A DNA stretch of 7,921 nt from Limnohabitans sp. (GTDB lineage: Bacteria > Pseudomonadota > Gammaproteobacteria > Burkholderiales > Burkholderiaceae_C), in the NCBI GenBank assembly GCA_030729445.1, contig JANQXJ010000047.1:1-7921 (forward strand), read 5' to 3'. The notes beneath the pieces are model-generated. The model was not told the DNA's origin. It saw only the letters and a list, made by a program, of their open reading frames with translations, and did not search any database. The translations under genes and the position numbers were made by a program. Of the stretch, positions 1 to 5,408 are shown in pieces; the first letter of the stretch is position 1; every line of letters begins with the position of its first letter.

Positions 1-440
1 GGGGCCCACCAATCCTCGCGGTTGGCGCTCAGGTAAGTCACCAGCTGTTGTTTCAGGTCGGCCAGATCCAGCGAGACATTCAGCCCCAATTGGGCCAACA
101 AGGGGTTGATGGCATCGCCCACGCGGTCGAGCAGCAAAGGCAGTTGCTGCTGCAACAAGGGCCATTCGCGCACCAAAATCGGCACCAGCAACAAAAACAA
201 ACCCAACAGGGCCAGCAAGGCCAGCGCCTCCACCAACACCACCGCCAAAGCGCGTGGCAAACGCCCCCCGGCCACGCCCTCGAGCTTGAGCACCAAGGGG
301 TGCAACACGTAGGCCATCACGGCCGCGATCACAAAAGGCGCCAGCACCGGGGCCAGCAGCCAGAAAACCAGCACGGCAACCAGGGCCACGCCCAGCCAGG
401 CGGCCAGTCGGGTCATGAAAAAAGGAAGGGGGGCTTGCAT
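1..440 (-). CDS. AI-2E family (PerM/YdiK-type) membrane transporter, N-terminal part, truncated by window edge
   Basis: Reading the minus strand from ATG at 440 gives 146 open codons (MQAPLPFFMTRLAAWLGVAL...) that run off the window at base 1 without a stop. The protein is very hydrophobic: residues 13-46 look like a paired membrane segment (WLGVALVAVLVFWLLAPVLAPFVIAAVMAYVL-type) ending in a Y-x-L-x-P motif, a basic loop follows (GGRLPRA, 58-64), and a third segment spans about 64-90. A soluble stretch rich in Leu/Gln follows (about 91-146). This order is the start of the AI-2E/PerM permease family (PF01594), inner-membrane proteins with assorted export or sodium-proton roles; the substrate here cannot be told. 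Only about 40% of a usual 350-residue protein is present. A second in-frame ATG at 416 (Met9) is an alternative start. It is divergent from purM, an arrangement I recall from Comamonadaceae. Confidence 0.8.
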   Translation of the reverse strand, partial: MQAPLPFFMTRLAAWLGVALVAVLVFWLLAPVLAPFVIAAVMAYVLHPLVLKLEGVAGGRLPRALAVVLVEALALLALLGLFLLLVPILVREWPLLQQQLPLLLDRVGDAINPLLAQLGLNVSLDLADLKQQLVTYLSANREDWWA

Positions 441-489
441 GCGGTCTCTTGTTTTGCCGGGGACAGCCCGTGCGCTCAGGGCTAACCCG

Positions 490-509
490 TAAAATAAGCT
501 CTGATTTTA
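490..509. promoter_or_regulatory. Facing TAAAAT -10 candidates between the AI-2E gene and purM
   Basis: TAAAAT lies at 490-495 on the plus strand and again at 504-509 on the minus strand, making an inverted arrangement TAAAAT-N8-ATTTTA. Each matches the sigma-70 -10 consensus at 5 of 6 bases and points toward one of the two divergent genes (purM at 570, the AI-2E gene at 440). I found no convincing -35 box for either. The predicted purM leader would be about 65-70 bases, and purM has no clear Shine-Dalgarno sequence. The rest of the 441-569 gap shows nothing else I can support. Confidence 0.4.
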
Positions 510-569
510 GTCTGCCAGCCCGTTTATTGGCCCTCCTCCCCATTCACACGCCCCATTCGGGCCAACACC

Positions 570-1622
570 ATGACTCAAACCCCTCTTTCCTACAAAGACG
601 CTGGCGTCGACATCGTTGCGGGCGACGCACTGGTCGAGCGCATCAAACCTCTGGCCAAGAAAACCATGCGCGAAGGCGTGTTGGCTGGCATCGGTGGTTT
701 TGGCGCCTTGTTTGAAGTGCCCAAGCGCTACAAGGAACCCGTGCTGGTGAGCGGCACCGACGGCGTGGGCACCAAACTCAAACTCGCTTTTGAATGGAAT
801 ATGCACGACACCGTGGGCATCGACCTGGTGGCCATGAGCGTGAACGACGTGCTGGTGCAAGGCGCCGAACCCCTGTTCTTTCTGGACTACTTTGCCTGCG
901 GCAAGCTGGACGTGGACACGGCTGCGGCCGTGGTCGGCGGCATTGCCAAGGGCTGCGAGCTGTCCGGCTGCGCCCTGATCGGCGGCGAAACCGCCGAGAT
1001 GCCCGGCATGTACCCCGCTGGCGAATACGACCTGGCCGGTTTTGCGGTCGGTGCAGTCGAAAAATCCAAAATCCTCACGGGCCAGAATGTGAAAGCCGGG
1101 GACGTGGTGCTGGGCCTGGCATCCAGCGGTGTGCACTCCAACGGCTTCAGCCTGGTGCGCAAGTGCATCGAACGTGCAGGCAGTAACGCCCCCGCCACAC
1201 TCGACGGCAAGCCCTTCAAGCAAGCTTTGATGGAGCCCACCCGTTTATATGTGCTGAACGTGCTGGCGGCCTTGGCCAAGCATCCGAGCACGCCAGCGAC
1301 TTCAGGCATCAAGGCCTTGGCCCACATCACAGGCGGTGGCTTGCTCGAGAACATTCCCCGTGTACTGCCAGAAGGCCTGGCCGCTCACCTGCAAAAAGGC
1401 AGCTGGCCTCAGACCGAGCTGTTTGCCTGGCTGCAAGCCACCGCGGGCATCGACGACATCGAGATGAACCGCACCTTCAACAACGGCATTGGCATGGTGG
1501 TGGTGGTGGACGCCGTCGAAGCCCAGGCCTGCGCCGCCACCTTGCGCGAGGCGGGCGAAACGGTTTACACCATCGGCCGCATCGCGCCCCAAGGTGATGG
1601 GGCCCAGGTGGTGGTGGCCTGA
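570..1622 (+). CDS. purM: Phosphoribosylformylglycinamidine cyclo-ligase (AIR synthetase)
   Basis: This 350-residue protein is the cytoplasmic enzyme of de novo purine synthesis that uses ATP to close formylglycinamidine ribonucleotide (FGAM) into aminoimidazole ribonucleotide (AIR). Length agrees with the E. coli enzyme (345). Family motifs appear in order: SYKDAGVDI (7-15), the SGTDGVGTKLKLA nucleotide-binding stretch (61-73), MSVNDVLVQGAEPLFFLDY (89-107), GGETAEMPGMY (138-148), YDLAGFAVG (153-161), GLASSGVHSNGFSL (182-195), HITGGGLLENIPR (252-264) and FNNGIGM (303-309). ATG at 570 is chosen because the family begins just before SYKDAGVD; upstream sequence is AT-poor with no clear Shine-Dalgarno. 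It appears monocistronic: the next gene lies on the opposite strand and converges on it. No frameshift or missing motif is visible. Confidence 0.98.
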   Translation: MTQTPLSYKDAGVDIVAGDALVERIKPLAKKTMREGVLAGIGGFGALFEVPKRYKEPVLVSGTDGVGTKLKLAFEWNMHDTVGIDLVAMSVNDVLVQGAEPLFFLDYFACGKLDVDTAAAVVGGIAKGCELSGCALIGGETAEMPGMYPAGEYDLAGFAVGAVEKSKILTGQNVKAGDVVLGLASSGVHSNGFSLVRKCIERAGSNAPATLDGKPFKQALMEPTRLYVLNVLAALAKHPSTPATSGIKALAHITGGGLLENIPRVLPEGLAAHLQKGSWPQTELFAWLQATAGIDDIEMNRTFNNGIGMVVVVDAVEAQACAATLREAGETVYTIGRIAPQGDGAQVVVA

Positions 1623-1633
1623 AACTTCAGGCC

Positions 1634-1667
1634 TAAAAACAGCGGACAAGCCTCAGGACTTGTCTGC
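1634..1667 (-). terminator. Hairpin terminator for the murJ-sirB1-like operon, between convergent genes
   Basis: Arms 1642-1650 (GCGGACAAG) and 1659-1667 (CTTGTCTGC) pair over 9 positions with one imperfect pair and an 8-base loop. Read on the minus strand, the hairpin is followed by TGTTTTTA (1634-1641), the layout of an intrinsic terminator for the minus-strand operon. On the plus strand the imperfect pair becomes a G-U wobble, so the hairpin could also mark the purM transcript end, but no T-run follows in that direction. Confidence 0.65.
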
Positions 1668-1675
1668 CGGGTCTG

Positions 1676-2536
1676 TCAGAGCGCCGACAGCTCGCTCACC
1701 CGGTTGCGCAAGGCCGCGGTGTCGGGCCCTGTTGGCACGGCCTCTAGGTACTGCTTCAAGTCCTGCAAGGCTTCGTGCACATGCCCCAATTCGGCATGCA
1801 CCAGGCCCCGGTCACGCCGCTCAGACCAGACCTCGGGCAGCAAAATGACCAAGCGGTCCTGCACCTGCAGCATGCGCGGCCAGTCTTCCTGTGAGCGGAA
1901 GATTTCTTTCAAATTGCGCAGCATGCGGGCCAGCATGTCGCGGGGCGGGCAGGCTTGCAAATACAAGCCCAACGGAGTTTCGCCATCGTCCAGATCGGGC
2001 GCAGCGCTCTGGTCTGCGGGGTCCCGGAAAGGGCTCAGGCGCTCGGACAAACTGTCCAGCCCCAAGGACTCACCCGTGAGCGGATCCAGCACGACCAGCC
2101 CCCCTTCGAGTGCGACTTTGACCAAAAAATGACCCGGGAAAGAGATGCCTTGCGCCTTCAGCTCCAGCGCCCGGGCCAACTCCAGCCAAATCACCGCCAA
2201 AGAAATCGGGATGCCCCTGCGCGTGCGCAGCACCTCGAAGATGTAGCTGTTCTCCGGGGCGTAATAGTCGTTGGCGTTCACCCCAAAGCCCAGGTCTTTG
2301 TAGAAAACCTGTGTCAGGATGGCCAGGCGAGTCAGGTCATCGGTCTGCTCGGGCATGCGTGCCGTGACCCGTTTGAGCAAGCGCTCCACATCGTCGAGCA
2401 CCTGCTGCACGTCGATGCTGGGCTCTTCGTCCTGCGCCAAGCTGGCGGCCGCCTCCAGCAAAGGAAAATGCTCATCGCTTTGCACCAAGCTGGCAAAGTA
2501 ACCCAAAGGGGTCGGGGCAGAAAAAGTCAGCGCCAT
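1676..2536 (-). CDS. SirB1-family protein (transglutaminase-like core plus C-terminal TPR-like helices)
   Basis: The 286-residue protein shows the transglutaminase-like core typical of the SirB1 family at about 60-155: NSYIFEVLRTRRGIPISLAVIW (96-117), FPGHFLVKV (133-141) and VVLDPLTGE (148-156). The candidate His136 and Asp151 are present, but the only cysteine in the protein is Cys196, outside the core, so a classical Cys-His-Asp transglutaminase or protease activity is unlikely. Residues about 196-280 form amphipathic helices (NLKEIFRSQEDWPRMLQVQD and following) of TPR character. Start: the reading frame is open further upstream, but ATG at 2536 is preceded by GAAGGA about 6 bases away and lies 10 bases after the murJ stop, whereas an upstream start would overlap murJ. 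Co-transcription with murJ is therefore likely. The molecular role is not established; the SirB1 name comes from an old Salmonella regulatory assignment. Confidence 0.9.
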   Translation of the reverse strand: MALTFSAPTPLGYFASLVQSDEHFPLLEAAASLAQDEEPSIDVQQVLDDVERLLKRVTARMPEQTDDLTRLAILTQVFYKDLGFGVNANDYYAPENSYIFEVLRTRRGIPISLAVIWLELARALELKAQGISFPGHFLVKVALEGGLVVLDPLTGESLGLDSLSERLSPFRDPADQSAAPDLDDGETPLGLYLQACPPRDMLARMLRNLKEIFRSQEDWPRMLQVQDRLVILLPEVWSERRDRGLVHAELGHVHEALQDLKQYLEAVPTGPDTAALRNRVSELSAL

Positions 2537-2546
2537 GAGAAATCCT

Positions 2547-4112
2547 TCAACGCTTGAGGAAAGTCTTGAGCCGCAAACCCATGGCCCATAACACACCAAA
2601 ATAAAGCAAGGCCGAGGTCGCCAAAACGGTCGCCATCCAACCGATGCGCAGCCAGGCCTCTTGGCGCATGGCCACCCAAGGCAAATGGTTCGCGGCAAAC
2701 CACAGCAAGGCAGTCAACAAACTCGTGGCCAGCAACACCTGCAAGCCAAAGCGCCACCAGCCCGGCTGCGGCTTGTAACTGCCCCGGCGCAGCAGGCCCA
2801 CCAGCAGCCACAAGGCATTGACCAAAGCACCCAAACCAATAGACAGCGCCAGCCCGGCATGGGCCAAATAAGGCACCAGCAACACGTTGAAAATTTGGGT
2901 GAGCACCAACACCACCACCGCGATGCGCACCGGGGTGCGGATGTCCTGGCTGGCGTAGTAGCCAGGGGCCAAGACCTTGATGGCCACCAGGCCCAGCAAG
3001 CCCACGCCATAGCCGGTCAGGGCCAAGGTGGTTTGCTGCACATCGCGGTCGGTGAAGGCCCCATAGTGGTAGAGCACCGACACCAGCGGCTGCGAAAACA
3101 CCAGCAAAGCCGCTGCACACGGCAAAGCCAGCAGCAGCACCAGGCGCAAGCCCCAGTCCAGCATGGCGGCATAACGCTCGCTGTCGCCTGTGGCTTTGGC
3201 AGCCGCCAACTGAGGCATCAGCACCACGCCCAACGCCACGCCCAAAATGGCGGTCGGAAACTCCATCAAACGGTCGGCGTAGGTCAACCAGCTGACGCTG
3301 CCCGGCGCCAGGTGCGAGGCGATCTGCGTGTTGATGAGCAAGGAAATTTGGGCCACGCCTACACCCAACAAGGCCGGGCCCATCAAACGCAGGATGTTCA
3401 AGGTGGCAGGGTTGGTCCATGCTTTTTTAACGGCGCGAGGGCCCACACCCAAACGGGGCAACAAACCCAGACGGGCTAAGGCTGGAATCTGCACCGCCAA
3501 CTGCAGGGCCCCGCCCAGCATCACCCCCATGGGCAAGGCATAAATAGCCTCCACGCCTTGCTTGGCCAACCAGGGCGACAAGAGCCAGGCCGCAGCGATC
3601 ACACTCACATTCAGCAAAACGGGCGTGGCCGCAGGCACGGCAAAGCGCTTCCAGGTGTTCAAAATACCGGCCGACAAAGCGACCATGGACATGAAGGCGA
3701 TGTAGGGGAACATCCAGCGCGTCATGTTGACAGCTGCCCCGTAACCCCGGACGTCTTGCTGCAAGCCACTGGCCATCAACCAGACCAACCAGGGCGATGC
3801 CAGCACACCCAAAACAGACAAGGCCAGCACCGACCAAGCCAGGGCTGTGGCCACGCTGTCGATGACTTCCTTGGTGGCCTCATCGCCATGCTGGGCGCGG
3901 CTGGCGGCCAGCACCGGCACAAAGGCCTGGCTAAAAGCCCCTTCGGCAAACAGCCGCCGAAACAGGTTGGGAATACGGAAAGCCACATTAAAAGCGTCGG
4001 TCAAAGCACTGGCGCCGAACATGGAGGCGATCAGCAACTCGCGCACCAAACCCGTGACCCGGGAGGCCAAGGTAAAAATCGACACAACAGAGGCAGATCG
4101 GAGGAGGCTCAC
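2547..4112 (-). CDS. murJ: Lipid II flippase MurJ (MOP superfamily)
   Basis: The 521-residue polytopic inner-membrane protein (about 14 hydrophobic segments) moves lipid-linked peptidoglycan precursor (lipid II) to the periplasmic face. I place the start at GTG 4112, giving (M)SLLRSASVVSIFTLASRVTG. With this start, residues match E. coli MurJ in number: Arg18, Arg24, Asp39 and Arg52, known functional positions there, are all in place. The signature FRRLFAEGAFSQAFVPVL (51-68) is intact, and the motif ADRLMEFP (279-286) carries what I believe is the counterpart of E. coli Arg270. Other hydrophobic segments, for example around 162-180, 392-440 and 456-512, fit the family; E. coli MurJ is 511 residues. 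A TTG at 4163 would add 17 residues with no counterpart in the family. No Shine-Dalgarno precedes the GTG. The gene leads a probable two-gene operon with the SirB1-like gene, 10 bases downstream. Confidence 0.96.
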   Translation of the reverse strand: MSLLRSASVVSIFTLASRVTGLVRELLIASMFGASALTDAFNVAFRIPNLFRRLFAEGAFSQAFVPVLAASRAQHGDEATKEVIDSVATALAWSVLALSVLGVLASPWLVWLMASGLQQDVRGYGAAVNMTRWMFPYIAFMSMVALSAGILNTWKRFAVPAATPVLLNVSVIAAAWLLSPWLAKQGVEAIYALPMGVMLGGALQLAVQIPALARLGLLPRLGVGPRAVKKAWTNPATLNILRLMGPALLGVGVAQISLLINTQIASHLAPGSVSWLTYADRLMEFPTAILGVALGVVLMPQLAAAKATGDSERYAAMLDWGLRLVLLLALPCAAALLVFSQPLVSVLYHYGAFTDRDVQQTTLALTGYGVGLLGLVAIKVLAPGYYASQDIRTPVRIAVVVLVLTQIFNVLLVPYLAHAGLALSIGLGALVNALWLLVGLLRRGSYKPQPGWWRFGLQVLLATSLLTALLWFAANHLPWVAMRQEAWLRIGWMATVLATSALLYFGVLWAMGLRLKTFLKR

Positions 4113-4120
4113 AGTGGGCG

Positions 4121-4126
4121 AGTGTA
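4121..4126 (-). promoter_or_regulatory. Candidate murJ -10 box
   Basis: The minus strand reads TACACT at 4126-4121, a 4-of-6 match to TATAAT, ending 8 bases before the GTG start. Transcription would begin at or within a few bases of the start codon. No good -35 was found at 16-18 bases upstream (CAAGCA at 17), so this is a weak call. Confidence 0.3.
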
Positions 4127-4230
4127 GCGGCCACTTCAGAGAATGCTTGCCATGCCATCTCAACGGGTCGGATTCAGACGCAGGCCTGACTTGGCGAGCG
4201 GCCCGAGAAGCCGGATGTGGTTTTCGGGTC

Positions 4231-4239
4231 TGCTAGAAT
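4231..4239 (+). promoter_or_regulatory. Extended -10 promoter for rpsT
   Basis: TGCTAGAAT at 4231-4239 fits the extended -10 pattern TGnTATAAT with one mismatch. No -35 consensus stands at 17 bases upstream (CCGGAT), which is acceptable for an extended -10 promoter. The predicted leader is about 40 bases, ending in GAAAGAA about 7 bases before the rpsT ATG, a weak ribosome binding site. Confidence 0.5.
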
Positions 4240-4285
4240 GCTGGGTTCGCTGGACATCATCCTCAGACACTGAAAGAACTTACAT

Positions 4286-4588
4286 ATGGCATCCGCTAAA
4301 CCCAAAAAGAAAAACCCCCGTCTTGCTTCCGGCCGTAAACGCGTCCGCCAAGACGTCAAAATCAACGCTGCGAATTCTTCGCTGCGCTCCAAATACCGCA
4401 CTGCTGTGAAAAACGTCGAAAAAGCCGTTGCAGCTGGCGACAAGACCAAAGCCACCGAGTTGTTTGCCAAGATGCAAACCGTGGTGGACATCATTGCCGA
4501 CAAGGGCATCTTCCACAAGAACAAGGCTGCTCGTGACAAAAGCCGCCTGAGCGCCAAAGTCAAGACTTTGGCTCTTGCCGCAGCCTGA
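4286..4588 (+). CDS. rpsT: 30S ribosomal protein S20
   Basis: The 100-residue, strongly basic protein is S20, which binds 16S rRNA early in small-subunit assembly. Typical features are the start ASAKPKKKNPRLASGRKRVRQ (usual form MANxxSAxKRxRQ), the NAANSSLRSKYRTAVKNV helix (27-44), AAGDKTKATELF (49-60), and the ending KGIFHKNKAARDKSRLSAKVKTL (73-95). Length is slightly above the E. coli protein (87), with a few extra residues at the Lys-rich N terminus and an Ala-rich C terminus. It is a single-gene unit with its own promoter and terminator, divergent from murJ, a neighbour arrangement I recall from beta-proteobacteria. In E. coli S20 represses its own translation; whether that holds here cannot be read from the sequence. 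Confidence 0.98.
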   Translation: MASAKPKKKNPRLASGRKRVRQDVKINAANSSLRSKYRTAVKNVEKAVAAGDKTKATELFAKMQTVVDIIADKGIFHKNKAARDKSRLSAKVKTLALAAA

Positions 4589-4611
4589 TCCGCTCCACCA
4601 GATCAACAGCC

Positions 4612-4646
4612 CGGCGAGGCTTTGTCCTCGCTGCCGTTTGAAACGG
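4612..4646 (+). other. Two short hairpins in the rpsT 3' untranslated region
   Basis: GCGAGG (4614-4619) pairs perfectly with CCTCGC (4626-4631), extendable by a wobble and one C-G pair. Immediately after, CCGTT (4634-4638) pairs with AACGG (4642-4646). Neither is followed by a T-run, so they are not terminators themselves. They precede the real terminator at 4668-4699 and would be part of the same transcript. Confidence 0.5.
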
Positions 4647-4667
4647 GTGCGCTGTCCGCGAAAACTG

Positions 4668-4699
4668 AACCGCCCTGGTGCAAACCTTGGCGGTTTTTT
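4668..4699 (+). terminator. Intrinsic terminator of rpsT
   Basis: AACCGCC (4668-4674) pairs with GGCGGTT (4689-4695), and inside it GGT (4677-4679) pairs with ACC (4684-4686) around a GCAA tetraloop. The stem runs directly into six Ts (4694-4699). This is a strong Rho-independent terminator 80 bases after the rpsT stop codon. Confidence 0.9.
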
Positions 4700-4736
4700 C
4701 ATGCCCTTTTTCTGATGGACTCAGGCTGAGTTTGGG

Positions 4737-4841
4737 CTTTGCAAGGGCTGAGTTGTGGCCATCGCCGGGCTCCTCATGACTCGCTTCGCTCGTAAAAATC
4801 GTCACCCGGCGATGGCCCCAACTCAGCGAGGCACTTTGCAA
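4737..4841. repeat. Long inverted repeat flanked by 8-base direct repeats (MITE-like or intergenic repeat element)
   Basis: The arms 4748-4769 and 4805-4826 are complementary at 21 of 22 positions (sole mismatch T4756 against C4818), separated by a 35-base spacer (4770-4804). The outer ends begin CTGAGTTG, and the inner ends are GCCGGG. The 8-mer CTTTGCAA occurs in direct orientation on both sides, at 4737-4744 and 4834-4841, which would fit a target-site duplication around an 89-base insertion, although the core TTGCAA is itself a palindrome. The spacer holds the purine/pyrimidine-skewed run CTCGCTTCGCTCG and an A5 tract. There is no coding capacity. As RNA it would form a very stable hairpin in either direction. 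It lies between two terminators that face each other. Confidence 0.75.
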
Positions 4842-4867
4842 TCTGTCGAATCAAATCCCGCAGGCAA

Positions 4868-4890
4868 CAAAAAACCGCCCTAGAGCGGTT
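4868..4890 (-). terminator. Intrinsic terminator of the DUF3579 gene
   Basis: On the minus strand AACCGC (4890-4885) pairs with GCGGTT (4878-4873) around a 6-base loop TCTAGG, and the stem runs straight into six Ts (4874-4869). It sits 12 bases after the stop codon of the minus-strand gene. Confidence 0.85.
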
Positions 4891-4902
4891 GGTTCTTGGG
4901 TC

Positions 4903-5223
4903 TTATTTTGGTGGGGGTGGGTCTGGCAACAAACAGGCCTCGGCCACTTGCAAGCCGTTGTCACGCGCAAAGTTCATCACGAAATCCCAGGCCATGACGT
5001 TGTGATCGCGCAATTCGTGGTTCACGATCACACATTTGACCCCAGCCAGTGTGGTGGGGATGCACCAAGGGGAATAGCTCAAGTGACTGCCGGGAACCGC
5101 GCCGCCAGGGCGAAAGGGGCTCATCACACCTGCCAAACGTTCAGCCCAGTCGCTGGGCCTGAATGTCTTTCCGTCTTGGGTAATTCCCTGAATAAAGACT
5201 TCTTTGGCAGAGTTAGAGACCAT
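4903..5223 (-). CDS. DUF3579 domain-containing protein
   Basis: The 106-residue soluble protein matches my recollection of the DUF3579 family: EVFIQGITQDGKTFRPSDWAERL (8-30) followed by AGVMSPF (31-37), a HLSYSPWC segment (47-54), GVKCVIVNHEL (61-71) and the C-terminal MAWDFVMNFARDNGLQVAEACLLP (77-100). It ends with the proline-rich tail DPPPPK. No signal peptide or membrane segment is seen. Biochemical function is unknown for the family as far as I know. ATG at 5223 gives the expected beginning; no clear Shine-Dalgarno precedes it. The gene is divergent from argDF across a 185-base regulatory gap and has its own terminator, so it is a single-gene unit. Proximity to argDF recurs in related genomes as I recall, which hints at, but does not show, a link to arginine metabolism. 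Confidence 0.88.
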   Translation of the reverse strand: MVSNSAKEVFIQGITQDGKTFRPSDWAERLAGVMSPFRPGGAVPGSHLSYSPWCIPTTLAGVKCVIVNHELRDHNVMAWDFVMNFARDNGLQVAEACLLPDPPPPK

Positions 5224-5293
5224 CGGATAGAGGTATTGGAGTGATTGCGAAATGCACCGGGATCACCACTGCTTTCGTCGTGTTTGAATTGTA

Positions 5294-5305
5294 TCTTATA
5301 TAAGA
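5294..5305. promoter_or_regulatory. Perfect 12-base palindrome, candidate operator
   Basis: TCTTATATAAGA reads identically on both strands. It is an AT-rich island in GC-rich DNA, about midway in the gap between the DUF3579 and argD starts (71 and 103 bases away). A dimeric regulator, for example of GntR type, could bind it. The embedded TATCTT and TATAAG are also passable -10 boxes for either direction, so it may be a promoter rather than an operator. I did not see a second copy in the window. Confidence 0.4.
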
Positions 5306-5315
5306 CTTCAGACTT

Positions 5316-5356
5316 GTGACAACTGTTATCCGACCGTCATACAAAGCCTCTAAAAT
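5316..5356 (+). promoter_or_regulatory. Candidate argDF promoter
   Basis: GTGACA (5316-5321, 5 of 6 to TTGACA) is spaced 18 bases from TACAAA (5340-5345, 4 of 6 to TATAAT). A better -10, TAAAAT (5351-5356), follows, but its -35 position is poor. Either would start transcription at about 5352-5363, giving a leader of roughly 45-57 bases. Which one is used cannot be decided by eye. Confidence 0.35.
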
Positions 5357-5366
5357 AATCTCCCAC

Positions 5367-5395
5367 GGCCCCATTAACTGGGCCTATTTTTATTT
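5367..5395 (+). terminator. Terminator-like hairpin and T-rich tract in the argD leader
   Basis: GGCCC (5367-5371) pairs with GGGCC (5380-5384) around the loop CATTAACT, and TATTTTTATTT (5385-5395) follows at once. It sits 2 bases before the argD Shine-Dalgarno. The form is that of an intrinsic terminator, which could act as an attenuator if transcription starts upstream of about 5340. If transcription starts near 5352-5363, the hairpin would sit at the extreme 5' end of the mRNA and more likely affects stability or translation. Confidence 0.4.
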
Positions 5396-5396
5396 C

Positions 5397-5401
5397 AGGA
5401 G
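5397..5401 (+). promoter_or_regulatory. argD: argD ribosome binding site
   Basis: AGGAG with a 7-base spacer to ATG 5409 is the best Shine-Dalgarno in the window. It decides the argD start against the GTG at 5316, which opens the same frame 31 codons upstream. Confidence 0.8.
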
Positions 5402-5408
5402 TTCACGC

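Noticed and set aside
48..485. 145-codon plus-strand open frame rich in Gln and His
   Set aside because: It is antisense to the AI-2E membrane protein; the Gln/His composition is the mirror of Leu- and Val-rich membrane codons.
2537..2698. Upstream extension of the SirB1-like gene into murJ
   Set aside because: It would overlap murJ in another frame, while ATG 2536 has a good GAAGGA site and gives the expected family start.
2527..3420. 297-codon open frame in another minus-strand frame of murJ
   Set aside because: It overlaps the true murJ frame, which has conserved residues in correct positions; the alternative is low-complexity and lacks family motifs.
4560..4841. 93-codon minus-strand open frame over the rpsT end and the inverted repeat
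   Set aside because: It crosses a terminator and both arms of the repeat, has no ribosome binding site and no recognisable protein motif.
5316..5408. Upstream GTG start for argD, adding 31 residues
   Set aside because: No ribosome binding site there, the extra residues have no family counterpart, and the region looks like promoter and leader.
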